From positions 1 to 64,000 of the forward strand of contig CABIYF010000015.1 in assembly GCA_902362875.1 (NCBI GenBank): DNA of 64,000 nt, read 5' to 3'. The stretch is from Eubacteriaceae bacterium (lineage in GTDB: Bacteria; Bacillota; Clostridia; Lachnospirales; Lachnospiraceae). Positions 25,622 through 34,376 of the stretch are shown piece after piece (position 1 is the stretch's first letter; the number at the start of each line of letters is the position of its first letter). Both the position numbers and the translations under genes were made by a program. The notes beneath the pieces are model-generated. The model saw only the letters and a program-made list of their open reading frames with translations. It searched no databases and was not told where the DNA came from.

Positions 25622-25696
25622 CAGTCAAAAATCCATATAATAACATATAACTGATAGATTACAAAGTGAAGAGTGGGAAGAAAAGAGGTAAGCTAT

Positions 25697-26347
25697 ATGC
25701 GTACTATGAAGCTAGCACCATCAGTTTTTGGCGCCGGTATTGGAAATTTAAGTCAACAATTGAAAATATTAGAAGAAAATAATGTCGAATTATTACATGT
25801 TGATGTGATGGATGGACATTTTGTAGAGAAAATGGCATTTGGTCCAGATCATATCAAAATGTTAAAAGAACTCACAACAATTCCTCTGGATGTACATCTG
25901 ATGATTGAAAAGCCGGAAAGAAAGCTGGATACGATCATTGATGCCGGAGCAGATATCATTACAATTCATCAGGAATCAACAACAAGACTTTACAGCTGTA
26001 TTGAAAAGATCAAAAGCCGTGGTGTGAAAGCGGGGGTAGTTTTAAGTCCGGCAACCAATGAAGATACATTAAAATATGTGCTGGATAAAATCGATATGAT
26101 CCTTTTAATGACGATCAATCCTGGAGAAGCAGGACCGGGATTCCATGAAGAACTGCTTACAAAGATCAAAAACGTTCGTGACCTGATCGGAGATCGAGAT
26201 ATCGATCTGGAAGTTGACGGAGGAATTGACAACACAAACATTGCAAAATGTAAAGAAGCAGGAGTTAATGTTTTTGTATCAGGAGGATATGTATTCAAAG
26301 GCGATATTGCCGAGAAGATCAAAACACTGAGAGAAGCATTAAAATAA
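25697..26347 (+). CDS. Ribulose-phosphate 3-epimerase family (allulose-6-phosphate 3-epimerase-like)
   Basis: A 216-residue TIM-barrel metal enzyme with the family motifs LAPSVFG, HVDVMDGHFV, LDVHLMIEKP, MTINPGEAG and LEVDGGI. The setting among PTS polyol genes rather than pentose-phosphate genes suggests an AlsE-like role, interconverting allulose-6-phosphate and fructose-6-phosphate, or another ketose-phosphate epimerisation. ATG 25697 is preferred over 25673 because AGAGGT lies just before it. The assignment to a specific sugar is inference. Confidence 0.8.
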   Translation: MRTMKLAPSVFGAGIGNLSQQLKILEENNVELLHVDVMDGHFVEKMAFGPDHIKMLKELTTIPLDVHLMIEKPERKLDTIIDAGADIITIHQESTTRLYSCIEKIKSRGVKAGVVLSPATNEDTLKYVLDKIDMILLMTINPGEAGPGFHEELLTKIKNVRDLIGDRDIDLEVDGGIDNTNIAKCKEAGVNVFVSGGYVFKGDIAEKIKTLREALK

Positions 26348-26359
26348 GGAGAAATAACT

Positions 26360-27409
26360 ATGAAAGCATTAAGATTTTATGACGTACAGGATTTAAGATA
26401 TGAAGATGCACCCGACCCAGTCATCGAAAAACCAGATGATGTCATCGTAAAGGTAAAAGCAGTCGGAATCTGTGGTTCCGATATTGCAAGATACCGAAAT
26501 CTTGGGCCATATGTACCAGGAAATGTATGGGGACATGAATTTTGCGGTGAAGTTGTTGAAGTCGGGGAAGGTGTTAAGAATTTAAAACCGGGAGACCGTG
26601 TCGTAGGATGCCCAAACATGGTATGCCACGAATGTGAATACTGCAAGAGTGGTCATCCATCCAGATGCGAAAACTTAAACACAATTGGAGCTTATGTACC
26701 AGGAGCTTACGCAGAATACATCAAACTCCCAGAAATCAACTTTGTAAAAATGGCAGACAGCATGAGTTACGAACAGGGTGCTTTAGTAGAACCAGCGACT
26801 GTTGCGATTCATGGTCTGTATCAGACAAGTATCAAAATGGGATACGAAGTAGCTGTTGTCGGATGTGGAAATATCGGTCTGATGGCAATCGCATGGGCGA
26901 AAGCTTTCGGAGCAAAGAGAGTATTTGCAATTGATATTGACGATGCACAGTTACAGTTAGCAAAAGAATTTGGAGCTGACGTTCTGATCAATTCAACAGA
27001 TATCGACTTCCATGATGAAATTCGTAAATATGGAAATGGAGTTGACCTTGCGATCGAATCCGCAGGAAATCCATTTACAGCAGCCAGAGTTTTAGGTTTA
27101 CCTCATAAAGGAGGAGAGGTTGTCTACATGGGAATTCCATATGCAGACGTACCAATCCCTAGATTTTACTTTGAACGTATCATGAGAAATGAATTACATG
27201 TCATCGGTTCATGGTGTACGATCTCTGCTCCATATCCAGGAAAAGAATGGACAAATGCAGTAGAATACATCGGTTCAGGTAAAGTTGACGTCCTCGGTAT
27301 GGTAACACATCAGGTAAACTTAAGCGAAGGCCCAGAAATGTTTAAGAAGATCATTGCTAATCCGAAAGGATATGGAAAAGTCTTATTGTATCCAGAAGAA
27401 GACAGATAG
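26360..27409 (+). CDS. Second polyol (phosphate) zinc dehydrogenase of the operon
   Basis: A 349-residue paralogue of the preceding GatD-like enzyme, with GICGSDIARY, WGHEFCGEV, structural zinc cysteines (CHECEYCKSGHPSRC) and NAD motif GCGNIG. The tail segment SAPYPGKEWTNAVEY parallels SAPFPGHEWDCVAHY in the first enzyme, marking both as galactitol-1-phosphate-dehydrogenase-like. Twelve bases separate it from the epimerase gene. Two such enzymes in one operon suggest oxidation of two stereoisomers or at two carbon positions. Confidence 0.85.
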   Translation: MKALRFYDVQDLRYEDAPDPVIEKPDDVIVKVKAVGICGSDIARYRNLGPYVPGNVWGHEFCGEVVEVGEGVKNLKPGDRVVGCPNMVCHECEYCKSGHPSRCENLNTIGAYVPGAYAEYIKLPEINFVKMADSMSYEQGALVEPATVAIHGLYQTSIKMGYEVAVVGCGNIGLMAIAWAKAFGAKRVFAIDIDDAQLQLAKEFGADVLINSTDIDFHDEIRKYGNGVDLAIESAGNPFTAARVLGLPHKGGEVVYMGIPYADVPIPRFYFERIMRNELHVIGSWCTISAPYPGKEWTNAVEYIGSGKVDVLGMVTHQVNLSEGPEMFKKIIANPKGYGKVLLYPEEDR

Positions 27410-27422
27410 GAGGAAATACGTT

Positions 27423-27962
27423 ATGAGAATGAATACGATCATCGAAGAATTAGACAGATCTTCAAAAACGATCGCTCCTGAGAAACTTCAGGAAGTGATC
27501 AAGAAGATCAAAGAACATAAACGTATTTTCGTCTATGGGACAGGACGTTCAGGATTAATGTTAAAAGCATTTGCAATGCGCTTGATGCAGATCGGATTAA
27601 ATTCCTATGTTGTCGGCGAGACAACAACACCATCTGTTCAGGAGGGTGACCTCCTGATCGTGGCTTCTGCTTCAGGAGAGACAGGAAGTGTATGCATGAC
27701 AGCTGAGTCAGCAGTGAAACAGGGAGTTGACTTGATCGTGATATCTTCTGCACCAGAATCAACACTTGGAAAGATTCACACACCAGATATCGAGATTGAA
27801 GCAGCCACCAAATTTGCGACATCCAAGGTCAGCGTACAGCCACTTGGAAGCCTGTTTGAACAGATGCTTTTAATGGTATTTGACACGATCATCCTTGAGA
27901 TGAGTGAGGAAAAAGAAGGAAGCAACGAAGATATGGCAAAACGCCATGCAAGTTTAGAATAG
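27423..27962 (+). CDS. 6-phospho-3-hexuloisomerase-like SIS-domain protein
   Basis: A 179-residue SIS-domain isomerase resembling HxlB: FVYGTGRSGLMLKAFAMRL, then VASASGETGSV and a short C-terminal Glu-rich tail. HxlB interconverts arabino-3-hexulose-6-phosphate and fructose-6-phosphate. No HxlA-like synthase is present nearby, so the 3-hexulose phosphate would have to come from a dehydrogenase acting at C3; this is inference. ATG 27423 follows TAGGAGG; the longer frame from 27354 overlaps the dehydrogenase and is rejected. Confidence 0.82.
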   Translation: MRMNTIIEELDRSSKTIAPEKLQEVIKKIKEHKRIFVYGTGRSGLMLKAFAMRLMQIGLNSYVVGETTTPSVQEGDLLIVASASGETGSVCMTAESAVKQGVDLIVISSAPESTLGKIHTPDIEIEAATKFATSKVSVQPLGSLFEQMLLMVFDTIILEMSEEKEGSNEDMAKRHASLE

Positions 27963-28031
27963 ATATTAACAGATTCAGGTATTGATAAGTATTAGTATTA
28001 GGTATTAACAGACAGAAAGAAGGAGAACAAA

Positions 28032-28931
28032 ATGCAGAATAATGTAGGATTACAGACAGCATATTGGAGTGGAACAACACCAGCATTAGATATTCATCAG
28101 ATTATCGAGCTGACAAAAAAGGCTAATATGGATACGATCGAATTAAAAGCAGGAGATTTTGTTCCATTAACAACAGAAGGAAGGGCAGCACTTAGAAAAG
28201 AAATCGAAGATGCAGGGCTTTCTATTACGATCAATGGAACTGGTTTAAGACCAGAAAGAGATGTATCAAGTTCTGACGAAGAATCTCACAAAGCAGGAAT
28301 CAAACATTTATGCCATATGTTAGATTTAAGCAAAGAAATGGGAGCAAAACTGTTCTCCGGAATCCCTTATGGATTATGGAATACACGTCCAGGAGCAGAC
28401 GATGATGCGATCGCAATGAAAAAAGAACGCAGAACCAATGCAGTCAGAGGTTTAAAAGAAGTTGCAAAACATGCCGAAGAAGTAGGTGTTGTGATCTGTC
28501 TTGAGATTGTAAACCGTTTCGAACAGTATATCGCAAATACAGCAGAAGAAGGAATCGCGATCTGCGAAGAGATCAACAATCCATACTGCAAACTGCTGTT
28601 AGATACATTCCATATGAATATTGAAGAAGACTATATCCCAGATGCGATCAGAGCAGCTTCTGATAAAGGATATTTAGGATATATCCATATCGGAGAAGCA
28701 AACCGAAAGATTCCAAATGGTGAAAAGAAGACAAATATCGATTGGGAAGCAATCGCAGCAACGATCAAAGATATCGGTTATGATGGACCATTTGTTATGG
28801 AACCATTCGTACTGGAAAGTTCATCTAGTGCAAAGAGTGTTTCTTTATGGAGAGAGATCAAAGATGGTACAAATATTGATGGTCTGGTAGCAGATGCAGC
28901 AGCAGGTGTCAAATTCTTTAAGAGTCTTTAA
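28032..28931 (+). CDS. Sugar (phosphate) isomerase/epimerase, TIM barrel
   Basis: A 299-residue AP-endonuclease-2-fold epimerase. Likely metal and catalytic residues are the glutamates in CLEIVNRFE and FVMEPFV and the Asp/His in LLLDTFHMNIEE. LEIVNRFEQY is typical of D-tagatose/D-allulose 3-epimerase-like enzymes. It would epimerise a free or phosphorylated ketose made by the dehydrogenases. The 69 bases upstream contain CAGGTATTGA and GGTATTAA, echoing the repeats at 18996-19057, so there may be an internal control site. Confidence 0.82.
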   Translation: MQNNVGLQTAYWSGTTPALDIHQIIELTKKANMDTIELKAGDFVPLTTEGRAALRKEIEDAGLSITINGTGLRPERDVSSSDEESHKAGIKHLCHMLDLSKEMGAKLFSGIPYGLWNTRPGADDDAIAMKKERRTNAVRGLKEVAKHAEEVGVVICLEIVNRFEQYIANTAEEGIAICEEINNPYCKLLLDTFHMNIEEDYIPDAIRAASDKGYLGYIHIGEANRKIPNGEKKTNIDWEAIAATIKDIGYDGPFVMEPFVLESSSSAKSVSLWREIKDGTNIDGLVADAAAGVKFFKSL

Positions 28932-28954
28932 TTCAGAGCATTGGAGGAAATGAT

Positions 28955-29890
28955 ATGATCACAACAGTAACATTAAATGCATCCATTGACAAAGCTTATC
29001 ATATGACAGAAAAAATTGAAAATGGGACTGTTATGCGTGTCGCAAAAACAGATAACAGTGCCGGAGGAAAGGGCTTAAATGTCGCAAGAGTTATCAAACT
29101 CTGTGGCGTTGATTCAAAGGCAACCGGTCTGGTCGGCGGATTTAATGGACAATATCTGGAATCACTTCTCGATGCAGACGGGATTGACCATGAATTTGGG
29201 CATATCCAGGGAGAGACAAGAAGCTGTATCAATATCTTAGATCCAGGATACGGATCAACAGAATATTTAGAGGGCGGATGCAATGTCACAAAAGAAGAAG
29301 AAGCAGACTTCCTAAACAAATTCCCAGAAATCATAAAAGACAGTGACGTTGTAACAATCTCTGGAAGTGCTCCAAAAGACATGGGCAAAGATATTTACCA
29401 GAAACTGATCAAAGTGATCAAAGACCAGGGCAAACAGGTCATTTTAGATACAAGCGGTGAATACCTTGAAAAAGGATTGGAAAGCCAGCCGACAATGGTA
29501 AAACCAAACGAAGATGAGATTGAATTATTATTCCATACAAAGATTCAAAGTAAAGACGAAGTCATTACATACGCAAAAAGAATTTACGAAGAAAAGAAAA
29601 TTCCTTATGTCGTTATCTCACTTGGTGGAGATGGAGCATTGTTAGTTTGCGAAAAAGGTATTTATCAGGGGAAACCACCAAAGATCGAAGTTGCCAATAC
29701 AGTTGGATGTGGAGATTCCATGGTAGGAGCATTTGCGGTAGCTCTGGAGAAGAAGATGGAACCAGAAGAAGCATTAAAATATGCGGTTTCCGTAGCATCA
29801 GCAAATGCATTATCTCCACATACAGGAAGATTTGATCCAAAAGACAGAGATGAGATCATTCAGAATGTTGAGATCATAAAATTAGCATAG
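28955..29890 (+). CDS. PfkB-family hexose-phosphate kinase (tagatose-6-phosphate kinase / 1-phosphofructokinase type)
   Basis: A 311-residue ribokinase-fold enzyme with the N-terminal substrate motif SAGGKGLNVARV and the C-terminal catalytic motif NTVGCGDSMVGAF (Asp as base). In this context it should phosphorylate tagatose-6-phosphate (or fructose-1-phosphate) to the bisphosphate split by the next gene product. Sequence alone cannot separate LacC-type from FruK-type specificity. It is followed at 13 bases by the aldolase. Confidence 0.88.
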   Translation: MITTVTLNASIDKAYHMTEKIENGTVMRVAKTDNSAGGKGLNVARVIKLCGVDSKATGLVGGFNGQYLESLLDADGIDHEFGHIQGETRSCINILDPGYGSTEYLEGGCNVTKEEEADFLNKFPEIIKDSDVVTISGSAPKDMGKDIYQKLIKVIKDQGKQVILDTSGEYLEKGLESQPTMVKPNEDEIELLFHTKIQSKDEVITYAKRIYEEKKIPYVVISLGGDGALLVCEKGIYQGKPPKIEVANTVGCGDSMVGAFAVALEKKMEPEEALKYAVSVASANALSPHTGRFDPKDRDEIIQNVEIIKLA

Positions 29891-29903
29891 AAAGGACAAG
29901 GTT

Positions 29904-30752
29904 ATGTTAGTAACATCAAAAGAATTACTGTTAAAAGCACAAGAAGGCGGATATGCCGTAGGTGCATTTAATGTAGAAAATATGGAAATGGTACAGGCAG
30001 TTTTAGCAGCAGCAGAAGAATTAAATTCACCAGTTATCATGCAGACAACACCATCTACAGTAAAATATGCAGGCCTTGATTATTATCTTGCAAATGTTGA
30101 GGCAGCAGCAAAAAGAACAAAAGTTCCAGTTGTTATGCATTTAGATCATGGAAATAGTTTTGAACTTGCAATGCAGGCATACAGAACAGGATATACATCT
30201 ATCATGATCGATGGATCTCATGAATCATTTGAAGATAATATTGCAGTCAGCAAAGCAGTTGCAGATGCATGCCATCCTGGAAAAGTTCCAGTAGAAGCAG
30301 AACTTGGAAAAGTTGGTGGAAAAGAAGATGATCTTGATGGTGGAGATGATAATCCATACACAGACCCACAGGAAGCAAAAGAATTTGTGGAAAGAACAGG
30401 CGTTGATTCTCTTGCAGTCGGAATCGGTACAGCACATGGTGTATACAAAGGAGAACCCAAACTTCAGTTTGATATCTTAAGCCAGATCAGAGAAGTTGTA
30501 GATATTCCTTTAGTACTTCATGGAACAAGCGGTGTACCAGATGAAGCAGTAGAAGAATGTATCAAACGTGGAATCTGCAAAGTAAACTACGCAACAGATC
30601 TTCGAATTGCATTTACAAATGGATTAAATAAATATCTGGCAGAAAATCCAGATACGATCGATCCTAAGAAATACAGTGCAGCAGGACGAGAAGAAGTAAA
30701 GAAATATGTTATGAGCAAGATGAAAGTCTGCGGTAGTGTTGGAAAAGCATAA
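29904..30752 (+). CDS. Class II fructose/tagatose-bisphosphate aldolase
   Basis: A 282-residue zinc aldolase with the motif set GAFNVENMEMVQA, VMHLDHGNSFE (zinc His), SIMIDGSHESFEDN, VEAELGKVGGKED, GIGTAHGVYKGEPKL and VLHGTSGVP. It splits a ketose bisphosphate into DHAP and glyceraldehyde-3-phosphate, ending the pathway in glycolysis. GatY/KbaY-type tagatose-bisphosphate aldolases and fructose-bisphosphate aldolases share these motifs; the operon favours the former. Confidence 0.88.
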   Translation: MLVTSKELLLKAQEGGYAVGAFNVENMEMVQAVLAAAEELNSPVIMQTTPSTVKYAGLDYYLANVEAAAKRTKVPVVMHLDHGNSFELAMQAYRTGYTSIMIDGSHESFEDNIAVSKAVADACHPGKVPVEAELGKVGGKEDDLDGGDDNPYTDPQEAKEFVERTGVDSLAVGIGTAHGVYKGEPKLQFDILSQIREVVDIPLVLHGTSGVPDEAVEECIKRGICKVNYATDLRIAFTNGLNKYLAENPDTIDPKKYSAAGREEVKKYVMSKMKVCGSVGKA

Positions 30753-30788
30753 AACGGACAGGTCTTTGGAAGCGTAGGTAAGTATCAA

Positions 30789-31670
30789 ATGGAATATATT
30801 TTAAATAATGAACAACTTACAGTAACATTTACTACAAAAGGGGGAACCATATCTTCCATCGAAGATTCTCAGGGAATCGAATATCTCTGGCAGGGGGATG
30901 CAGCGTACTGGAGCGGACAGGCACCAGTCTTATTCCCGATCTGCGGAGGTTTAAGAGATGACAAAGCTCTGATCGGAGACGATCTGGAAACACAGATGCC
31001 AAGACATGGGATCGTAAGAAAACGTGAGTGGAACATGATCGAAAAAGACGAAAAACATATCGTATTTGAGATAACATCCAACATTGAAACAAAAGTGATG
31101 TTTCCATATGATTTCCGTCTGCTTGCAAAATATACACTGGAAGGCAGGTCATTAAAGATCACATACGAAGTAGAGAATACAGACACGAAGAAATTCCCAT
31201 TCTTTACAGGAGGCCATCCAGGATTTAATTGTCCGTTGGTTTCAGGAGAAGAATACACAGACTACGAGATCGTGTTTGAACAAAAAGAAACATGTACGGT
31301 TCCGACACCAGTTCCAGAGACAGGTCTGGTTGATATGGAACACAGATCCGTATATCTGGAGAATTCAGACACAGTGGAATTAAACCATGAAATGTTCGAA
31401 ATTGATGCAGTCATCTTGGATGAACTGAAATCAAGAAAATTAAAACTTATTTCCAAGAAAAGCGGCAAAGGAATCGAGATGGAATACAAAGACTTCCCAT
31501 ACTTGATCCTGTGGTCCAGTGCAAATCATGGAAACTTTGTTGCAATCGAGCCATGGACAGGATTGTCAACATGCAGCGATGAAGGCGATCATTTTGAAGA
31601 AAAAAGAAATGTACAGAGCGTAGAAGCAGGAGAAAGCAAGGAGTACAGTTATTCAGTTTCTATATTATAA
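30789..31670 (+). CDS. Aldose 1-epimerase family protein (LacX-like)
   Basis: A 293-residue beta-sandwich protein of the galactose mutarotase-like superfamily. The likely catalytic residues are a His in TGGHPGFNCPL and a Glu near the end in FVAIEPWTGLS. LacX-like proteins interconvert anomers of sugars or sugar phosphates, though many are uncharacterised. It closes the first block of the operon: a strong terminator-like hairpin lies 75 bases after its stop codon. Confidence 0.85.
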   Translation: MEYILNNEQLTVTFTTKGGTISSIEDSQGIEYLWQGDAAYWSGQAPVLFPICGGLRDDKALIGDDLETQMPRHGIVRKREWNMIEKDEKHIVFEITSNIETKVMFPYDFRLLAKYTLEGRSLKITYEVENTDTKKFPFFTGGHPGFNCPLVSGEEYTDYEIVFEQKETCTVPTPVPETGLVDMEHRSVYLENSDTVELNHEMFEIDAVILDELKSRKLKLISKKSGKGIEMEYKDFPYLILWSSANHGNFVAIEPWTGLSTCSDEGDHFEEKRNVQSVEAGESKEYSYSVSIL

Positions 31671-31745
31671 ATGAAGAATTTCTTCTATATAAGAATGTAT
31701 TTCTTCTATATATAAATGTTTCTGTACAATAAATGAAAGTAAAAG

Positions 31746-31792
31746 ATAAGGGCTGTTGCAGGAATGAGATCTTGCAGCATGCCCTTATTTTT
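31746..31792 (+). terminator. Intrinsic terminator or attenuator between the mutarotase and araM genes
   Basis: ATAAGGGCTG-TTGCA pairs with TGCAG-CATGCCCTTAT around a loop GGAATGAGATC, followed by TTTTTG. The araM-like gene begins only 25 bases later with no obvious promoter between, so the hairpin may attenuate read-through rather than fully end the transcript. Confidence 0.7.
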
Positions 31793-31816
31793 GTTTGAGA
31801 TCAGGAGGCATAAATT

Positions 31817-33106
31817 ATGAAGATCAATATCAAAGAATTTACAGGAAAATGCAGCTGTCAAAGGGATCATCAATTGGTTGTTGATGATGTGATCTTGGAA
31901 GAAGGTGCATTAAAAAAACTGCCGGAGATATTAAAGAAAGAACCATATGATCAGTATAAACATCTGGTTATAGTCTGTGATGACAATACATACGAAGCAG
32001 CAGGAAAAGAAGTCGAGAAATTATTAAGTCCAATCCCAGTGATCAAATTAGATCCAGACAATCTCCATGCCAATGAGATCGGAGTTGCAAAAGTCAAAGA
32101 ACAGTTAGATCCGATCAAAGAAGTTGACTGTATGATCGCAGTCGGCTCAGGAACAGTCCACGATCTGACAAGATACAATGCATATCAAAGAAAGATTCCA
32201 TTTATCTCAGTTCCAACAGCAGCCAGTGTCGATGGATATGTATCCACAGTTGCGGCAATGTCATGGTATGGTTTTAAGAAAAGCATGATCGCGGAGTCAC
32301 CAATCCTGGTCGTCGCAGACAGCCGCATCATCACAGATGCCCCAATGAGACTGACAGCCTCCGGAGTCGGAGATTTATTAGGAAAATACACAGCACTTGC
32401 AGACTGGAAGATCACAAATATTCTGGATGGAGAATATATCTGCGACAGAATCTGTGAAATGGAATATGATGCATTAGATAAATTAAAAGAATCTTTAGAC
32501 GGATTATGCAACCGGGATATCAAGGCATATGAAGAATTAATGTACGGATTATTATTATCCGGACTGGCAATGCAGATGACAGGACATTCCCGCCCGGCAT
32601 CCGGAGCAGAACATCACATGGCACATTTCTGGGAAATGGCAGTCATCAACGAAGAGATTGATGCATATCACGGAGAAAAAGTGGGAGTCGGACTGATTCA
32701 GGTAAGCGACATCTATCATGAAGCAGTGAAATACCTCAAAGAAGGAAACTTTAAATTAAAAGATCATGTAGAGATTGAGACAGATCTTATCGAAAAGACA
32801 TTTACCAACAAAGAATTATGCGAAAGCATCAAAAAGACAAACGATCCAAATCTGTTAGAACTCATTGATCCGAAAGTATTAAAAGAAAAAACAGGCGAGA
32901 TTATAAAGATCATCGAAGAGATTCCAAAAGCAGATGAGATCGTTGCAATGTTAGAAAAAGTACACGGAGTAAAAAGCTTAGAAGACATCGGATTTACACC
33001 AGATATGAAAGAAAAGACAGCAAGAGTGGCACCATATATCCGCGACCGAATTACATTCTTAAGAATCCTGAAATTCTATGATTTCTACGATCAGGTAATT
33101 AAATAG
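31817..33106 (+). CDS. araM: sn-glycerol-1-phosphate dehydrogenase (AraM-like)
   Basis: A 429-residue protein of the iron-alcohol-dehydrogenase/dehydroquinate-synthase fold. The NAD-binding loop is VGSGTVHD, substrate motifs include PTAASVDGYVS, and metal ligands lie in GVGDLLGKYTALAD and the GHSRPASGAEHHMAHF histidine cluster. The family reduces DHAP to glycerol-1-phosphate; B. subtilis AraM is the model. Here it could draw on DHAP made by the aldolase. It is followed by a HAD phosphatase, the same pairing as araM and araL in B. subtilis. Confidence 0.87.
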   Translation: MKINIKEFTGKCSCQRDHQLVVDDVILEEGALKKLPEILKKEPYDQYKHLVIVCDDNTYEAAGKEVEKLLSPIPVIKLDPDNLHANEIGVAKVKEQLDPIKEVDCMIAVGSGTVHDLTRYNAYQRKIPFISVPTAASVDGYVSTVAAMSWYGFKKSMIAESPILVVADSRIITDAPMRLTASGVGDLLGKYTALADWKITNILDGEYICDRICEMEYDALDKLKESLDGLCNRDIKAYEELMYGLLLSGLAMQMTGHSRPASGAEHHMAHFWEMAVINEEIDAYHGEKVGVGLIQVSDIYHEAVKYLKEGNFKLKDHVEIETDLIEKTFTNKELCESIKKTNDPNLLELIDPKVLKEKTGEIIKIIEEIPKADEIVAMLEKVHGVKSLEDIGFTPDMKEKTARVAPYIRDRITFLRILKFYDFYDQVIK

Positions 33107-33118
33107 GAGGAAAATCAA

Positions 33119-33898
33119 ATGTTTGAAAAAATCAAATGTTTTATCCTCGATATGGATGGAACAATCTACCTTGGAAATGAACTGTTTCCATTTACAAAAG
33201 ACTTTTTAAAGAAAGTAGAGGACACAGGAAGAGAATATTACTTCTTCACAAATAATTCCTCCAAAAGCCAGCAGGCTTATATAGAGAAACTTGCCAGACT
33301 TGGAATACAGATCAAAAAAGAACAAATGATGATCTCAAGTCATGTCATCATAAAATACCTAAAAGAATACTATGACAAAAAAAGTATTTATGTCGTAGGA
33401 ACGCCGTCACTGATACAGGAATTTGAGTCCTTCGACATGAACCTCACCGAAGAAGATCCAGACATCGTAGTCCTTGGATTTGACACCACACTAACCTATG
33501 AGAAACTATCCAAAGCATGTCATTATATCAGAAATGGATGCACCTATTTTGGAATCAATCCCGACTGGAACTGCCCAATGGAAGGAGGAACCTTCATTCC
33601 AGACTGCGGTTCCATGGCAAAATTAATCGAAGCCTCAACAGGAAAATTCCCAGAATTCTTTGGAAAACCATCGAAACATACACTGGATTACATCATAAAA
33701 GAAACAGGATATCAGCCAGAGGAAATTGCAATTGTGGGCGATCGGTTATATACAGATATTGCAGTTGCAGATGGAAGCGATGTTACATCAATATTGGTTC
33801 TGAGCGGGGAGAGTACAAGAGAAGACGTGGAAAAAAGTGATGTGAAACCAGATGTGGTGGTTGAGAATTTGGTTGAGATTTGTGAGTTGGCCAATTGA
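33119..33898 (+). CDS. HAD-IIA family sugar phosphatase (NagD/AraL-like)
   Basis: A 259-residue phosphatase with the nucleophile motif LDMDGTIYLG, motif II FTNNSS, motif III lysine in GKPSKHTLDYI and motif IV VGDRLYTDIAVADGS. The large type-IIA cap matches NagD and AraL, which clear accumulating sugar phosphates. It starts twelve bases after the AraM-like gene. Its stop codon is followed after nine bases by palindrome C, which probably forms the 3' end of the island transcript. Confidence 0.9.
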   Translation: MFEKIKCFILDMDGTIYLGNELFPFTKDFLKKVEDTGREYYFFTNNSSKSQQAYIEKLARLGIQIKKEQMMISSHVIIKYLKEYYDKKSIYVVGTPSLIQEFESFDMNLTEEDPDIVVLGFDTTLTYEKLSKACHYIRNGCTYFGINPDWNCPMEGGTFIPDCGSMAKLIEASTGKFPEFFGKPSKHTLDYIIKETGYQPEEIAIVGDRLYTDIAVADGSDVTSILVLSGESTREDVEKSDVKPDVVVENLVEICELAN

Positions 33899-33907
33899 AG
33901 TCTTTCT

Positions 33908-34138
33908 GTATATGATAAAAAATAAATAATAGTCTGGAAAAGCAGCTAGAGAATTTTGCACGTGTTTTTGACAAGTCGCTTATCCGCTCAATTTCCTGCG
34001 ATAACTCGCCTTCAAGGGTATTCAAATCATAAGTCTTTGAGGCTCAAACAATCGCCCAATTGAGCTACGAACTTTTCAAAAACACGGCAAAATTCTAATG
34101 CTGCTTTTCCAGACCATTATTTATTTTTTATCATATAC
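33908..34138. repeat. Long palindromic element C (conserved apical core)
   Basis: A 231-base near-continuous palindrome. The outer arms 33908-33930 and 34116-34138 (GTATATGATAAAAAATAAAT type) are complementary, and pairing continues through CTGGAAAAGCAGC/GCTGCTTTTCCAG and GAATTTTGC/GCAAAATTC. The apical region 33994-34057 matches element A at about 16757-16820 (AACTCGC-TTCAAGGGTA, then GCTCAAACAA). Stem positions next to the core differ between A and C by paired, complementary substitutions. Confidence 0.88.
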
Positions 34139-34186
34139 CTGAAGGTTATAGTGCTGAACCCACAATATGGTGGAAATTCGATAGGG

Positions 34187-34211
34187 TGTGTATGGAGAAT
34201 GGTATTGGCTG
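34187..34211 (+). repeat. 25-base conserved motif, copy 3
   Basis: TGTGTATGGAGAATGGTATT plus GGCTG. It lies 48 bases beyond palindrome C. The following 75 bases also match the sequence after copy 2. Confidence 0.7.
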
Positions 34212-34319
34212 ATAATTTTTGTATTCATGAACGGAAGGTCAAAGAAACTTATGAACACCGATTTGTCGAGATATTTGAAAGTATAAAAACTTGTATTCTG
34301 TCTTGAAAAACCTAATTTA

Positions 34320-34344
34320 CAGCCAATAACATTCTCCACACACA
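34320..34344 (-). repeat. 25-base conserved motif, copy 4
   Basis: On the minus strand TGTGTGTGGAGAATGTTATT plus GGCTG. It lies 33 bases beyond palindrome D and converges with copy 3. Similarity stops soon after the motif. Confidence 0.65.
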
Positions 34345-34376
34345 TCCAGTAGTGGTTTCGATTACGTAAATTATTT

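Larger units (their letters stand above)
33889..34290. repeat. Right copy of the inverted duplication bracketing the polyol island
   Basis: The plus strand here matches the minus strand of 17009-17241, including gene-proximal TTGGCC-TTGAAGTCTTTCTG, the arms of palindrome C, a 48-base spacer with AACCCACAATATGGTGG, the 25-base motif and about 80 bases beyond. The left copy lacks the palindrome core. Confidence 0.8.

Noticed and set aside
34187..34290. Short shared peptide frame after the 25-base motif (VLADNFCIHERKVKETYEHR type)
   Set aside because: The frame is open in copies 2 and 3, but changes are not concentrated at silent positions and copies 1 and 4 do not keep it; coding is possible but unsupported.
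34121..34345. 74-codon minus-strand frame starting in motif copy 4
   Set aside because: It runs through repeat sequence into palindrome C and is not preserved in the other copies, so it is not treated as a gene.
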